Source of the DNA: Plantago ovata
Lineage: Eukaryota > Streptophyta > Magnoliopsida > Lamiales > Plantaginaceae
NCBI GenBank assembly: GCA_028274465.1
Contig: CM051456.1
Location: 66,884,753 to 66,948,752 of the forward strand
Direction: 5' to 3'
DNA length: 64,000 nt
In this document: piece by piece, positions 33,940-46,567 of the stretch
How the letters are laid out: the number at the start of each line of letters is the position of its first letter
Numbering within the stretch: position 1 is the stretch's first letter
The notes under the pieces: model-generated
Told to the model about the DNA's origin: nothing
What the model saw: only the letters and a program-made list of their open reading frames with translations
Database searches by the model: none
Program-made: the position numbers and the translations under genes

Positions 33940-35629
33940 TGTTGGTCCCTTTAAACAACAAGAAAAGACTAGAGGGGGGGGGGGGGGGTGAATAGTCTTT
34001 TCAAACTTTTGTCGTTTAAAACTTTCTCAGCAAGTACTTATTACTTTTCAGTAATGAGGTTGCTGATACTTAACTTTCTCAGCAAGCGTAAGTTACTTTC
34101 CAGTAACTTGGTTTGCTGGTACTTAAATCAGAGAGTGGAAGTCTTTGAAACAATAAGTGCTTTTTCAGCAAGTAAAGAGTTTCAGCAAGTGAAGTGAGTG
34201 ACTGTGTACAAACAGATATAATTTGCTGAAAGCTAAATGCAGTAAGTAAATCAAACAAACGCTTTTATAGTGGTATCTGAGAGTGGCGTAATCTCTCAAC
34301 TAATCCACTTTGTCCTTTCTAGGACTGAATCCACTAAGATATGATTGAGGTTCCTTACAATCTCCTATCTAAAGCGATTCAACAGAAACCAAAGCACACT
34401 TGCTTTGTCTCCAACCTAAACTAGAGAACTTCAACCTTGTTCTCCACCAAACTTGGTACTTTTAATCAGCAAAACTTTGCTCGATTAAGTTCCCCCTGAA
34501 TATCACGCCTGAAAGGGTGTATTTTCAGTTAGAGAGTTTTGGGGTGAGATGACTTAATTATAACTTATTCAGTTACAACAAGTAATCTAAGAAACACAAC
34601 ATGGAATACTTTGCAGTAAACAAGTTTGATTGTTTCTGGTGTCAAGACTTGTTCTTGTTCGAAAGAAAGAACACTTAACTAATTTCTTAGCCGAGTTTGT
34701 TCTACTTCTTTACAAGTAGCTTTTTCAAGCTTTAAGTCTTGGAACGGATCAATGGCAGTAAGAGTGTTTGAAGGTTTGTGAGTTTTTAAGCACAAGTGAG
34801 AGTTTGATCACGTTGTTGACACACTTCAACTCTTTGCCGGATGACCTCTATTTATAGTGCAAGTAAGGAGCCGTTTGAATTTCAAATCCTAAGGCTTTTG
34901 TTCCTTAACATGTCACTATCTTGCTTTTGTACTTTCAGCAGCAACCTTTGTTTGTCTTCTAGTCTTCATGTCCTTCGCGTGTAAGCTTTGCATTAAATGC
35001 ACATTTGAATAGAATTCAAACAGTAACATTGGAGCGCAAAATCACGTACATTCAGCAAGAGGTCACATATGTTCATCAGCAAGTGTTCATTCTCAGTTTC
35101 AGCAAGCACAACCTACTCTGTCTTTCAGATTTTCACTTATGCAATGTTGTTGCTGAAAATTTCACTTTCTGAGCAACACGTGCCTTACCAGTCTTCAACA
35201 ATCTTCAAGTCTTCAAGTCTTCAAGTCTTCAGATCTTCAAAAGTCTTCAAGATTCTGACCGGTTTCTTATTTGCTTCAATAATTTGTTTGTAATAAACAA
35301 AATACATCTTCAGCAAATGCTTCAATAGGTCATTTTCTTTTCAGAAAATAAGATTAATTAAAGCTAAGCATCAATAAGATATTTTCTTTTCAGAAAATAA
35401 AATACATCATACGCTAAAGTGTCAATAAATTATTTTCTTCTCATAAAATAAAATACGTCATACACAAAAGAAATAACTTATCTAACACCTATCTAAGTCA
35501 TCAGCAAACGTTCCTCTTTTACAATGTCCTTAAAATTCTAAAATCCTATGGACCTTAAGAGTACTAGTTATTGGACTGTTCTTAATTTAGCATGGTTAAT
35601 TGCTCATCAAAATTACAAGTTTTCTAACA
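33940..35629 (-). repeat. 5' LTR of the Sirevirus-like element
   Basis: The 1690-bp LTR has its TATA box on the minus strand (TATAAATAG, 34856-34848). It contains a long G run near 33976 (C run in the transcript sense). Many TCAGCAA/TTGCTGA motifs are visible. Confidence 0.9.
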
Positions 35630-35634
35630 TCTTA

Positions 35635-36038
35635 CAGACTCGCATTGATCGTCACATTCGAGTAAGCTTATGGTTGTGAGTTACTGCATATTGTATCTAG
35701 CGACCTCGATAGGTACAATATGTAGGGCATCGGGTTAAATTAGATTTAACAACCAAGAGTTGCGTGACGCAATTGGATAGTCCTATCGGTCATATTATGC
35801 TATGCGACCAGCCCCCGTTGGAGTATAGCATAGTATGGATTTGGATCTTGGCCACTACGGTAACTTGTTGGACATTACCCGTATGTTTGTTGTGGGGGCA
35901 AGCATATGTGAAAATAGTGGGAGCTAAACAGCTAAAGGACCTTATTGTTTAGTTATGTTGACTGTGTATTTAGAAATAACATTTCAATAGTTGATTTATT
36001 ATTTTCGTTCTATATTATTTCTCCTTAGGGTATTAGAA
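35635..36038 (+). other. Remainder of the Angela-like leader
   Basis: Leader sequence resumes right after the Sirevirus-like element and its TCTTA duplication (35630-35634) and runs to the gag ATG at 36039. No other feature is seen. Confidence 0.6.
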
Positions 36039-39000
36039 ATGGCGAGTATCTCGCTCCGTGCTGTCTTGGAGAAGCAAATTTTAACCGGACCAAACTTCCT
36101 AGATTGGATCAGGAATATACGTTTGGTGCTGAGGTACGAAAAGATTGAGTACGTCTTGGACGAGGTCATTCCCGTGTGCCTCGAAAATCAGACTGCCGAT
36201 CAGGTTGCTGCTTGGAATCAAGCCATCAAGGCAAAGTCTGATAAGCATCTTGAGGATGCTAGATCCGCGCAGTGTATTATGCTGGCGGCAATGAGCAATG
36301 AGCTGCTGAGGCAACATGAAAGCATGTTGCCGTATGAGATATTAAAGCATCTTGAGTCGCTCTTTAAGACGACAGCTAGAAGTGTTGAATTTGATTTGAT
36401 CAAAGAGATACACAGATGCAAGCTCAGTGAAGGAGGGAACATGTCTGAGCATGTTCTCAAAATGATTGGTCTCTTTGAAAAGCTTGCCGATGCCGGCGTT
36501 AAGCTAGAGAACAAGATCATGGTGATCTTTGTCCTTCAATCATTGTCGAGTTCGTATTCGCAGTTCATCATTAATCACACGATGAATGCGAAGGACGTAA
36601 CACTGCCTGAACTTCATAATCTTCTGAAGACATATGATCAAACTCTTCCTAAGAAGGAAAAGTCGATCATGCTTGTTGGCCAACCGTCTAACCCAAACCC
36701 GAAAAACAAAGGTGCTAAGGGTAAGGGAAAGTCGGGAGCCAAGGCTAACACTTGGAGTGATAAGCCTAAGCGTCCGAACCAGAAAAGGAAGTTCAATAGA
36801 AGCGGAAGGGTGCGCACAGATGAATGTCTTTTCTGTAAGCAGAAAGGACATTGGAAGAAAGATTGCCCTAAGCTTAGGGCAGATCAAGCTAAGAAGTCAT
36901 CGGCTTCTGGCTCAGGTATGTTTGTTATTGAAATGAACATGACTACTTTTGACTCCAATGGTTGGGTATTAGATACAGCCTGTGGCTCACACATTTGTAA
37001 TAATGTGCAGGGGCTAATTGATCACAGGCTAGTCAAGCAAGGTGAAATCGACTTGCATGTTGGGAACGGCAATCCAGTTGAAGCCAAACGCGTTGGACGC
37101 AGCAAGATAGATTTACCTTCGGAACAATGTTTAGAACTTGATAATGTTTATTTTGTTCCATCCATTGTCAGAAATATTATTTCCATTCCACTGTTTGACA
37201 ATATGGGTTTTCACTTTCGATTTGCGAATAATACTTGTTATTTTCCATTAAATGATCAATATTATGGAAAAGCTCGCTTGGTGAATGGTTTATATATTTT
37301 GCAAAGTAGTCTACCTTTATTTCAAATACATAACAAACAACCGTCTTCAAGTAAGAAGAATAATCCATCTTATCTATGGCATTGTCGGCTAGGCCATATC
37401 AATGAAACACGGATTCAAAGACTAAGGAGGTTGGACTATTTAGAACCATTTGATTGTGAATCATATGGTACATGTGAATCTTGTGTTAAGGGTAAGATGA
37501 CGAACAAACCTTTTGTTGGACAAGGTGTTCGTGCCACTCGCTGCTTAGAGCTCATACATACCGATGTATGTGGACCGTTTAAAGTCCATGCGCGTGGGGG
37601 TTATCCTTACTTCGTTACCTTTACTGACGATTTCTCAAGGTATGGATATATTTATCTTATGAAGAATAAATCCGAGACCTTTGGAAAATTCAAGGAGTTT
37701 AGGAATGAGGTCGAGAATGAATTGAACCTAAGGATAGTCACTCTTCGATCAGATCGAGGAGGTGAATACCTTAGTGAAGAATTTATCGATTACTTGAAGG
37801 AAAATGGAATTCAATCGCAATGGACTCCTCCTGGAACACCTCAGTTAAACGGTGTGTCTGAGAGGAGGAATCGAACCCTGTTAGACATGGTAAGATCAAT
37901 GATTGAATTCTCGACTCTTCCAAAGTATCTGTGGGGATATGCACTACAAACTGCAATCTACATTCTGAACCGTGTACCATCTAAATCTGTGGAGAAAACT
38001 CCTTACGAGTTGTGGAAGGGAAAGAAGCCTTCACTAGGCTATCTTAGACCTTGGGGCTGTCCTGCGATAGTCAAACTGATGCTCACTGATAAATTAGATG
38101 CCAAGGGTGTCAAGGTATATTTCATAGGCTATCCTCGTCAGACGAGAGGCTATGAATTCTATCATACTGAAGATCACAAGGTGATCGTATCTAGAAACGT
38201 GAAGTTTTTAGAAGCTGAATACCTCGGAGAAGAGAGGTTGGATGACATGATAGAACTTGAAGAAATTCAAGACTTTGACACGCGCGAACATGAGGTCCCC
38301 AAATCTTCTGATTTGGACTCAAGTTCAGTGGGAGCTTTCGAAGAAGACAAGGGTGATGATATGACACTTGCTAGGCATGTCATAGTCAGTGGGAGTCCTG
38401 TGATTAGATCAACAGTTGAAACCACACCAATAGAACCCGTTGTCAACCAACCTGTGCAACAAGTTGCATCAGTACCCGCTGATAATGTTCGTGTTACACG
38501 AAGCCAGAAAAGAAAAGCACTAGAACAAGTCGAGCTCCGTAGGTCGAAGAGGATCCTAAGAGGACCTCAGAAGCAAAGCCTTATGATAGAAGACATCAGT
38601 GAACTTGATGTCGGTTTATCAGATCGGGAAGATCCCGAGACCTACAAAGAGGCAATAATTGATATTGACTCAGACAAATGGCAAGAGGCCATGGAATTAG
38701 AAATGGATTCAATGTACCAGAACCAAGTTTGGAATTTGGTAGACTTGCCCCAAGGGGTTAGACCAATTGGGTGCAAATGGGTCTTTAAACGAAAGACAGA
38801 TGCCGATGGCAAGGTACAAACGCACAAAGTTAGGCTTGTGGCGAAAGACTACACGCAAAGGTATGGCATCGATTACGATGAAACCTTTTCACCAGTAGCA
38901 AAATTGAAGTCCATTCGAATTCTACTTGCGATAGCTGCCTACTATGATTATGAAATCTGGCAGATGGATGTAAAGACTGCCTTCCTCAATGGCAACCTTG

Positions 39001-40208
39001 AGGAAGAGGTCTATATGGTACAGCCAGAAGGTTTTATTAGTAAAACCAGGCCAACTGTTGTATGCAAATTACAAAGATCCATCTATGGGCTAAAGCAAGC
39101 GTCAAGGAGCTGGAATATCCGCTTTGATCAAGCTGTCAAATCGTTTGACTTCATCAGAAGCAAGGAAGATCCCTGTGTCTACGCGAGACACAGCGACAAA
39201 GGAGTTGTTTTCATGATCATTTATGTAGATGACATTTTGATCATGGAAAACAATGTCTCTATGCTAGAAGAGACTAAAGTTTGGTTATGAAGTACCTTCT
39301 CGATGATGGACTTGGGTGAAGCGAACTACATCCTAGGGATCAAGATCTTTAGAGATAGATCCAAGAGGATGTTAGGAATGACACAGTCCACCTACATCGA
39401 CAAGATACTGAAGCGTTATAAGATGGACGACTCAAAGAGAGGCTTTCTCCCAGCTAGGCATGGGATTGTCTTATCAGTTAAGGATGGTCCTAAAACTGAT
39501 GAAGAAAGAAATGCAATGAGTCGTGTGCCCTATGCTTCGGCAGTAGGGTCTATAATGTATGCAATGAATTGCACAAGGCCCGATGTGGCATATGCGCTTA
39601 GTGTCACTTGTCGACACCAACAGAATCCAGGAGTACCTCACTGGACTGCTGTGAAGAACATTCTTAAGTACCTTAGACGGACTAAAGAGATGTTCTTGGT
39701 GTTTGGTGGAGAACCAGAATTAAAGATGTCTGGGTATGTCGACGCTGGATTTGAATCAGATCCTGATGACTTTAAGTCACAGACAGGATACGTATTCAAA
39801 TTGAACGGAGGAGCTGTCTGTTGGAAGAGTTCTCAGCAAGCCACGGTTGCTGACTCATCCACAGAAGCCGAGTACATTGCTGCATCAGAAGCATCGAAAG
39901 AAGCTATCTGGATTTCAGAGTTCTTGAAGGAATTGACGGTTGTTCCTGCTCCCAGTCCAATAACGATTTATTGTGACAATACGGGCGTCGTCGCTCAAGC
40001 TAGGGAGCCTAGATCTACAAACAAGAACAAACATGTACTTAGAAAATATCACGTTATACGTGAGATTATAGATAGAGGAGAAGTTAGTATAGAACGTGTC
40101 TCTACCACGGACAACGTGGCAGATCCTTTCACCAAGGTCTTATCAGTGGAAGTCCACTTAAGACATTATGCTTATATGGGTATTAGGCATAAAGGTGACT
40201 GGCTCTAG
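36039..40208 (+). pseudogene. Angela-like copia gag-pol (nearly open, about one break)
   Basis: The likely start is the ATG at 36039 ([13 protein letters not shown]), 16 codons inside a longer open stretch, because the alignable gag motif [12 protein letters not shown] begins right after it. The gag zinc knuckle [14 protein letters not shown] is at 36825-36866. The protease DTACGS is near 36970. The integrase HHCC finger is at 37378-37490, with core residues in HTDVCGPF (37556), LRSDRGGEY (37743) and near 37860. RT has MDVKTAFLN near 38965 and YVDDILI near 39223. RNase H runs from VDAGFESD (39735) to 40150. Integrase before RT is the copia order. Products would form the capsid, cut the polyprotein, copy the RNA and integrate the cDNA. 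One break aside, it looks recently active. Confidence 0.92.
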
Positions 40209-40222
40209 TCCAAGTGGGAGAT

Positions 40223-43200
40223 TGATAGTGTATATGTCCTAGAGACAGTCCTTACTAAGGGCATAGTGCCCTTATAGAGGGCATATATGTACTATTACAC
40301 AGGTCAACGTAATATAATATATGTTTGTTGCATTTTACTATTGAGTATCGCTTTCATATTTATATTACACCGGGCATGCAGCATGTCATATCTGTATTAC
40401 TGTCTGTATTGATATTAAACATGTCCCCTCGGATAGATGACCGATCACACAGATAGTGGGAGCTATGTGAGTTCATCTATCCCAAACTCTCCCTAGTCGA
40501 GGTTCATCTCGGATGTAGGGGTCTGAATGAACCAGACAAGACTAGTATGCGTGGAGGTTATACTTGTTGGAGCAAGTGTGAGCCGATCCCACGGCCACGG
40601 AACGGATTGTTGGACAATCGAGAAACGTTCCCATAACTGCGCATAGTTGTTCGAAGAAGCTTTATCGAACAATGGAAGTACCCACCGGACACTCCCATCG
40701 ATGTATACTCTACACCAAAGTGTCTATGGGAACCGGTAAGTTGTCGAAGTGATGCCATTCGTCCTTTGTACTTACAGGACTTTATCATCACAGTTGTTGC
40801 CCCATATCCTTGGTGGACCCGTCGATGTCAGCTCTGAATAAGCAACTGACCTAAGACACGATCCAGGATTATGGCTACATACAAATGGGGATGATAAGTG
40901 ATTCTGTGAAGGATTCATCTCTCAAGTGTAGCACAGGAGAGCACTGCTCATAGTCTGCATAGTTGTGTTGGTAAAGTCACTGGCCAGTGCAAATGATATA
41001 TTATGATGGTCATAAGTATATCTTAACCAAACAACTCCCTGAGACGCCCGTGGATGTATTATTGGGATAGACACTTCATCGATCCTAGATACATTCGAGC
41101 AATTCAGATGAAGGTGATAGTGTATATGTCCTAGAGACAGTCCTTACTAAGGGCATGGTGCCCTTATAGAGGGCATATATGTACTATTACACAGGTCAAC
41201 GTAATATAATATATGTTTGTTGCATTTTTACTATTGAGTATTGCTTTCATATTTATATTACACCGGGCATGCATCATGTCATATCTCTATTACTGTCTGT
41301 ATTGATATTAAACATGTCCCCTCGGATAGATGACCGATCACACAGATAGTGGGAGGTATGTGAGTTATCATCTATCCCAAACTCTCCCTAGTCGAGGTTC
41401 ATCTTGGATGTAGGGGTCTGAATGAACCAGACAAGACTAGTATGCGTGGAGGTTATACTTGTTGGAGCAAGTGTGAGCCGATCCCACGGCCACGGAACGG
41501 ATTGTTGGACAATCGAGAAACGTTCCCATAACTGCGCATAGTTGTTCGAAGAAGCTTTATCGAACAATGGAAGTACCCACCGGACACTCCGATCGATGTA
41601 TACTCTACACCGAAGTGTCTATGGGAACCGGTGAGTTGTCGAAGTGATGCCAGTCGTCCTTTGAACTTACAGGACTTTATCATCACATTTGTTGCCCCAT
41701 ATCCTTGGTGGACCCGTCGATGTCAGCTCTGAATAAGCAGTTGACCTAAGACACGATCCAGGATTATGGCTACATACAAATGGGGATGATAAGTGATTCT
41801 GTGACGGATTCATCTCTCAAGTGTAGCACAGGAGAGCACTGCTCATAGTCGTTCATAGTTGTGATGGTAAAACCGCTGGCCAGCGTATCAATATTATTAT
41901 GATGGTCATAATAGATATTGGATTCACCATGCAACTCACTGAAGACGCCCGTGGATGTATTATAGGGATAGACACTTCATCGATCCTAGATACATTCGAG
42001 CAAGTCAGATGAAGGGACGTTACCATCGCCGCGTTGAGCGCAACAGACTTCGCAACGAAAGGGTTAGCTTTGAGAAACCTCTCAAACGTCCTCATGTATT
42101 AATATTGCAAATGGAACCGTCTAGGAATTCCATGTTGCCTAGTCTAGGACTTGCTTAATACGATGAGGCCTATGGGTCACACTATGTGGTGATTCAGCCT
42201 ATCAGAATATCCTTGAAGATGGAATCGCAATTAATTTGGAATTAATTGTGATTGATGGATTATAATTGATTTGGAATTAATTATAATATTTGGCGGCTCA
42301 ATTAATGATTTGGAATTATTAATTGAATTGGCTAATTAATTGTATTTTATGTAAATACAATTAAAGATTATATTTTGGAAATATAATGGAGGTTTGATTT
42401 GAAAGGATATGTTAATTTAGAATTAACATATGCACTTGGGCAAAATCTACTTGGAGTTTGAATTGCCTTAGAACTATAAGTGGGTCCCAAAATTGGGACC
42501 CACCTATTTCCCGTAGGACTGGGCGCGCGCGCGCGTTAGCTGGATAGGGGAAGGAGTTCGACTCCTTCCTCTATTAGAAGTTCAAGGGATAAGTTAGATT
42601 TTCCTGATTGAGTTTTAATTTGATTGGGAATGAATCTAGACTTGATATTGGTTTCCAATTGCGATAAGAATTAGATTCTTATTCCTTTACGAAGTCTAAT
42701 TGCTTATGCTTTAGGCTTCTATTGACTATTATAAATAGTAGACTATTAGAGAGTTTTTGACATAGACTTGAATAGATTTTCACACAGTTGAAGAATCAAA
42801 TTCCTAGAGAATTATTCTACCCAGTTTTCTTAGAGAAATTAAAAGCTCTCCCCTCCTCTATAAGCCACACGCGCGCGCCACCTACCGGAGGAATCGCCGC
42901 CCCATCTTCTTGGTCACAAAAAGAATATCCTAGCATTCTTTCCGATAGGCTGTTCATCCGTGGATACCAAGGTTGAGGTTCTAGGAGCTGGAAACTAACT
43001 TTTATTGTCTTGCAGATAATCAAAGTATTGCAGATATCTTCGACTTCGACGGAGGAGAAGATACACCGGATTATTAGGAAGACTTGGAAGCTGCTTTGGA
43101 AGTAAGGTTAGTCTTCTATTTGACGTGTTTAAATATATACGGCATATACATAATCAATTAACCTGTATGTTAAGAAAATTTTTGAAATTCTGCTGCGTAA

Positions 43201-44416
43201 CCTAGGGGTAACTCTGACCATATTTTCTTACAGAAGGGACGTTACCATCGCCGCGTTGAGCGCAACAGGCTTCGGAACGAAAGGGTTAGCTTTGAGAAAC
43301 CTCTCAAACGTCCTCACGTATTAATATTGCAAATGGAACCGTCTAGGAATTCCATGTTGCCTAGTCTAGGACTTGCTTAATACGATGAGGCCCTATGGGT
43401 CACACTATGTGGTGATTCAGCCTATCAGAATATCCTTGAAGATGGAATTGCAATTAATTTGGAATTAATTGTGATTGATGGGTTATAATTGATTTGGAAT
43501 TAATTATAATATTTGGTGGCTCAATTAATGATTCGGAATTATTAATTGAATTGGCTAATTAATTGTATTTTATGTAAATACAATTAACGATTATATTTTA
43601 GAAATATAATGGAGGTTTGATTTGAAAGGATATGTTAATTTAGAATTAACATATGCACTTGGGCAAAATCTACTTGGAGTTTGAATTGCCTTAGAACTAT
43701 AAGTGGGTCCCAAAATTGGGACCCACCTACTGTCCCTAGGAGGCGCGCGCGTGCATTGTAGGTAGGGGAAGGAGTTCGACTCCTTCCTCTATTAGAAGTC
43801 CAAGGGATAAGTTAGATTTTCCTGATTGAGTTTTGATTTGATTGGGAATGAATCTAGACTTGATATTGGTTTCCTTGTGCGATAAGAATTAGATTCTTAT
43901 TCCTTTACGAAGTCTAATTGCTTATGCTTTAGGCTTCTATTGACTACTATATATAGTAGACTATTAGAGAGCTTTGGATACTGTTTTGCACATAGTTATT
44001 CTACCCAGTTTTCTTAGAGAAAATAAAAGCTCTCCCCTCCTCCCTTAGCCACACGCGCGCGCCACCTCACCTGAGGAATCGCCGCCCCGTCTTCTTGGTC
44101 ACACAAAGAATATCCTAGCATTCTTCCGATAGGCTGTTCATCCGTGGATACCAAGGTTGAGGTTCTAGGAGCTGGAAACTAACTCTTATTGTCTTGCAGA
44201 TATACAAAGTATTGTAGATATCTTCGACTTCGACGAAGGAGAAGATACACCGGATTATTACGAAGACTTGGAAGCTGCTTTGGAAGTAAGTTTAGTCTTC
44301 TAATTGACGTGTTTATATATATACGACATATGCATAATCAATTAACCTGTATGTTAAGAAAATTGTTGAAATTCCGCTGCGTACCCTAGGGGTAACTCTG
44401 ACCATATTTTCTTACA
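40223..44416 (+). repeat. 3' LTR of the Angela-like element, split by a solo LTR
   Basis: The LTR consists of 40223-41114 and 43238-44416, together the same length as the 5' LTR and almost identical to it. A same-family solo LTR sits between the parts. It ends TTACA at 44416 and is followed by GTTGG. Confidence 0.92.
41115..43232 (+). repeat. Solo LTR of the same Angela-like family inside the 3' LTR
   Basis: The 2118-bp LTR begins TGATAGTGTATATG and ends TTCTTACA. It is flanked by perfect GAAGG duplications (41110-41114 and 43233-43237). The intact 5' LTR shows the empty site GATGAAGGGACG near 22480. Its (CG) run near 42522-42535 is longer than in its host LTR, and it has small indels, so it is a distinct family member. 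Confidence 0.92.
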
Positions 44417-44810
44417 GTTGGCTGTAGCGATGGATTGAGAGCCAAATCGATGTGTGACCATGCTCCTGGTCCCATCCTCGGGCGCCGCCTTCCTGTTTGC
44501 GGCGTTCTGCTCAGCCGCACGCTGGACTTTTGGGTCAGGCCAGTAGGCCTTCCACTGAACCCACAGTTCATCTCCTAGCCAACTCGGCTTCCCCAGTCCG
44601 TCATTGTGCCTGACCTTCATGGTATTAACCATCCCCTTGTAAAGGGAACTACCATGGGCGTTGAAGCAGTACCAGAGTGGCCACAACAGAGCTTTGGGAA
44701 GGAAGTAATATTTCTACACAAGTACAGACAAACATCCAAAAACATACTAATTGTGAGAACTTAAAAACAGTCAATTATAACAAGTGTAGCACATGCACAA
44801 CAATTATATT

Positions 44811-44929
44811 GGTGACTAACATATCACCCAAGTACAGTGGCTAACATACCACTCACATTGTCCTATATTTTACTACAACAATGGTGACTAACACATCACC
44901 CAAATATAGTGGCTAACATACCACTCACA
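44811..44929 (-). repeat. 72-bp tandem repeat in a CACTA gene intron
   Basis: Unit 44811-44882 is followed by a partial second copy at 44883-44929. Both carry GTGGCTAACATACCACTCAC. It lies in the intron between the second and third coding exons. Confidence 0.7.
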
Positions 44930-45505
44930 TACAGTAACATACCACTCAAGACAAAAAAACAATTATGAAACAGCAGTACGATTATTAACTCACCCTCAGC
45001 TCCTCAAAGTACTCTCCCTTCAACTGGTCAGGGATGGTAGTCCACTGGGCGCCACCCTGTTGTGGTGGGAGCATCTTGGCCCTGATGATCTGGCCTAGGT
45101 TGTGAGCCGCCTTTACCGCAAATAACCTGCAAAGAATATGGCAATCATTAAGCAAACCTTCGTAATATATAGTAATGAACACAAGCCATAATACAACATT
45201 TTTACGTAAATATATAAGTTAAATCATAATACTTACTTTTCCCCGTTGGGGTAGAGTACAGGCCTACCATTCCACTGAAGACCGTCCATGGGTGATCTGT
45301 AGGGACAGTCATCGTCTGGCACGTGGGCCCATGGGTCACGGGGATCGCTCGAGCCCCTACTGGACTCACCTGGAGTCCCACGAGCAGCCGGGGAGCCGTG
45401 CTGTGAGCTAGGCCCGGTGTCATCTCCCTCAGTACGTGGTGACTGAGGAGTGTGTGGAATCTCATCCGGCTGTAGGGTGTAACGAGGCAGTCTGGGTTTT
45501 GGCAT

Positions 45506-46567
45506 CTGCAAATTAAAGCAAAGATCTGTGTTAGTACATACACAATTGAATATAAAACATGTATAATCAGAGATATAGCAAGGAACGACACTAGACATTC
45601 GGGTGGTCACGCCAGTAGGACTCCCAAGCATCATGAAGGGGACTCGGCATCCACTCAGTAGGCGGAACTCCCAAAAGCCAGTTGGCTTTCCAAGCCTCAA
45701 GTAAGGGAATCTTCACTGTACAATCTGACATATTTGAATGCTAAACCTGACCAATCGAAGCTTAGTTCATTGCTAACGTATTATTTCATTCTATTTTTCG
45801 AGGTTTTTACTTGCCATTTAAGATATGTGTAATTAAGGAAAATTTTTATATATATAATTTATTATATTTTGCTAACATACCCAAAATTCTTACTCATTTT
45901 TATTATTCATTTTTCCTTTGCATTATACTTATAATATTTATAAATTACGACTAAAAATTATCAACTACGATTGACTACTAGAAATTATCAACTTATATTT
46001 CGATTATAATTATTTACATTAACGACTACAATTTATCAATTTATCAACTACGATTTTAGTTAACATACTAATTACAGTTATATCATACTACAATTCAATT
46101 ACATTCTAGGTCTCAAATCATCCCTAATCTATCAAGGAATCCCAAACAAAGTCTCAATTCTCAATTACTAAAATACCCAATTAATCCCAAATCTATCAAT
46201 TGACCAATTAAATCTTGTGCATTCTCCCTAATTTAAGCTACACAACATAATAGATACTATTAGAAGGCATACAATTCATTGAAATAGGAAAAAAAACGAA
46301 GAATACCCAAATTTAGAAAAGTTAGGGTTCGAAGTGAATACCTTTGATTGCGGAAGAAAGGTTGAAAGAATCACGCAATTGACTAGCTATCCTTGTTCGT
46401 GCTTCAAAGAGCTTCGAAATGACTCCAAGATTGATGAAAATGGTGAAGAAATGAAGAAGATATGGGAGGAGGGGTGGTCGCCGGAGCTTCTTCGCGATAT
46501 GGGAGTTGCTTCTCTGTTTCTCTGTTTTGTTTCTGAGACGCTAAGTCTCGTATATATATCTCCAGTC
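45506..46567 (-). promoter_or_regulatory. Upstream region of the CACTA gene: TATA box and probable 5' intron
   Basis: A TATA box (minus-strand GATATATATA, 46560-46551) lies just inside the subterminal repeats. An AT-rich stretch at about 45750-46330 and an acceptor-like AG directly before the ATG at 45505 suggest a 5' untranslated exon followed by an intron. The rest of this kilobase shows no convincing coding exon. A 46-codon frame from 45731 could be an upstream ORF. Confidence 0.5.

Larger units (their letters stand above)
24864..35629 (-). mobile_element. Sirevirus-like Ty1-copia retrotransposon, minus strand
   Basis: Two 1690-bp LTRs (24864-26553 and 33940-35629) begin TGTTGG and end CTAACA on the plus strand. 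They are flanked by TCTTA duplications (24859-24863 and 35630-35634). Reading right to left: 5' LTR, initiator tRNA-Met primer site, a long gag with zinc knuckle and coiled-coil/acidic extension, protease-integrase-RT-RNase H, a hairpin array, an additional reading frame region, polypurine tract and 3' LTR. The long coiled-coil gag, extra downstream ORF and wording such as [10 protein letters not shown] and WHKRTSHLN point to the Sirevirus (SIRE) lineage. LTR identity is roughly 98-99 percent by eye, so it is young. The coding regions nevertheless carry about five breaks plus a 100-base assembly gap. Confidence 0.9.
21587..44416 (+). mobile_element. Angela-like Ty1-copia retrotransposon carrying two nested insertions
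   Basis: Matching LTRs begin TGATAGTGTATATGTCC and end TTTCTTACA. The whole is flanked by perfect GTTGG duplications (21582-21586 and 44417-44421). The left LTR is 2073 bp. The right LTR is the same length once its inserted solo LTR is set aside. Initiator tRNA-Met primer site, long leader, gag-pol in copia order and polypurine tract (AGTGGGAGA, 40213-40221) are all in place. A Sirevirus-like element sits in the leader. The LTRs differ by only 1-2 percent by eye, so the insertion is young. The gag-pol frame shows about one break. Lineage is judged from RT wording and the long LTRs and is tentative. The target is the third coding exon of a CACTA gene. Confidence 0.92.
20876..45505 (-). pseudogene. 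CACTA-borne Transposase_24 (Ptta/En/Spm-type) gene, five coding exons, interrupted by a copia element
   Basis: Minus-strand coding exons are 45505-45237, 45126-44994, 44713-44417 plus 21581-21570, 21418-21323 and 21229-20876. Every boundary has clean splice sites (donors GTAAGT or GTGAGT, acceptors ending AG). Phases agree, and the exons give an open 386-residue frame ending TGA at 20878-20876. The N-terminus (from MPKPRLPRYTLQ) is proline- and charge-rich. The centre has the Transposase_24 pattern WVQWKAYWPDPKVQ, then AANRK and HRFGSQS. The C-terminus carries an AELAENDAEIRRLAERQAEQE helix likely to form a coiled coil. Family members are thought to be DNA-binding helpers of CACTA transposition. 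The copia element lies inside the third exon with a GTTGG duplication, so the gene is disrupted, although every other exon and splice site is intact. A separate 46-codon frame starts at 45731 just upstream. Confidence 0.8.
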
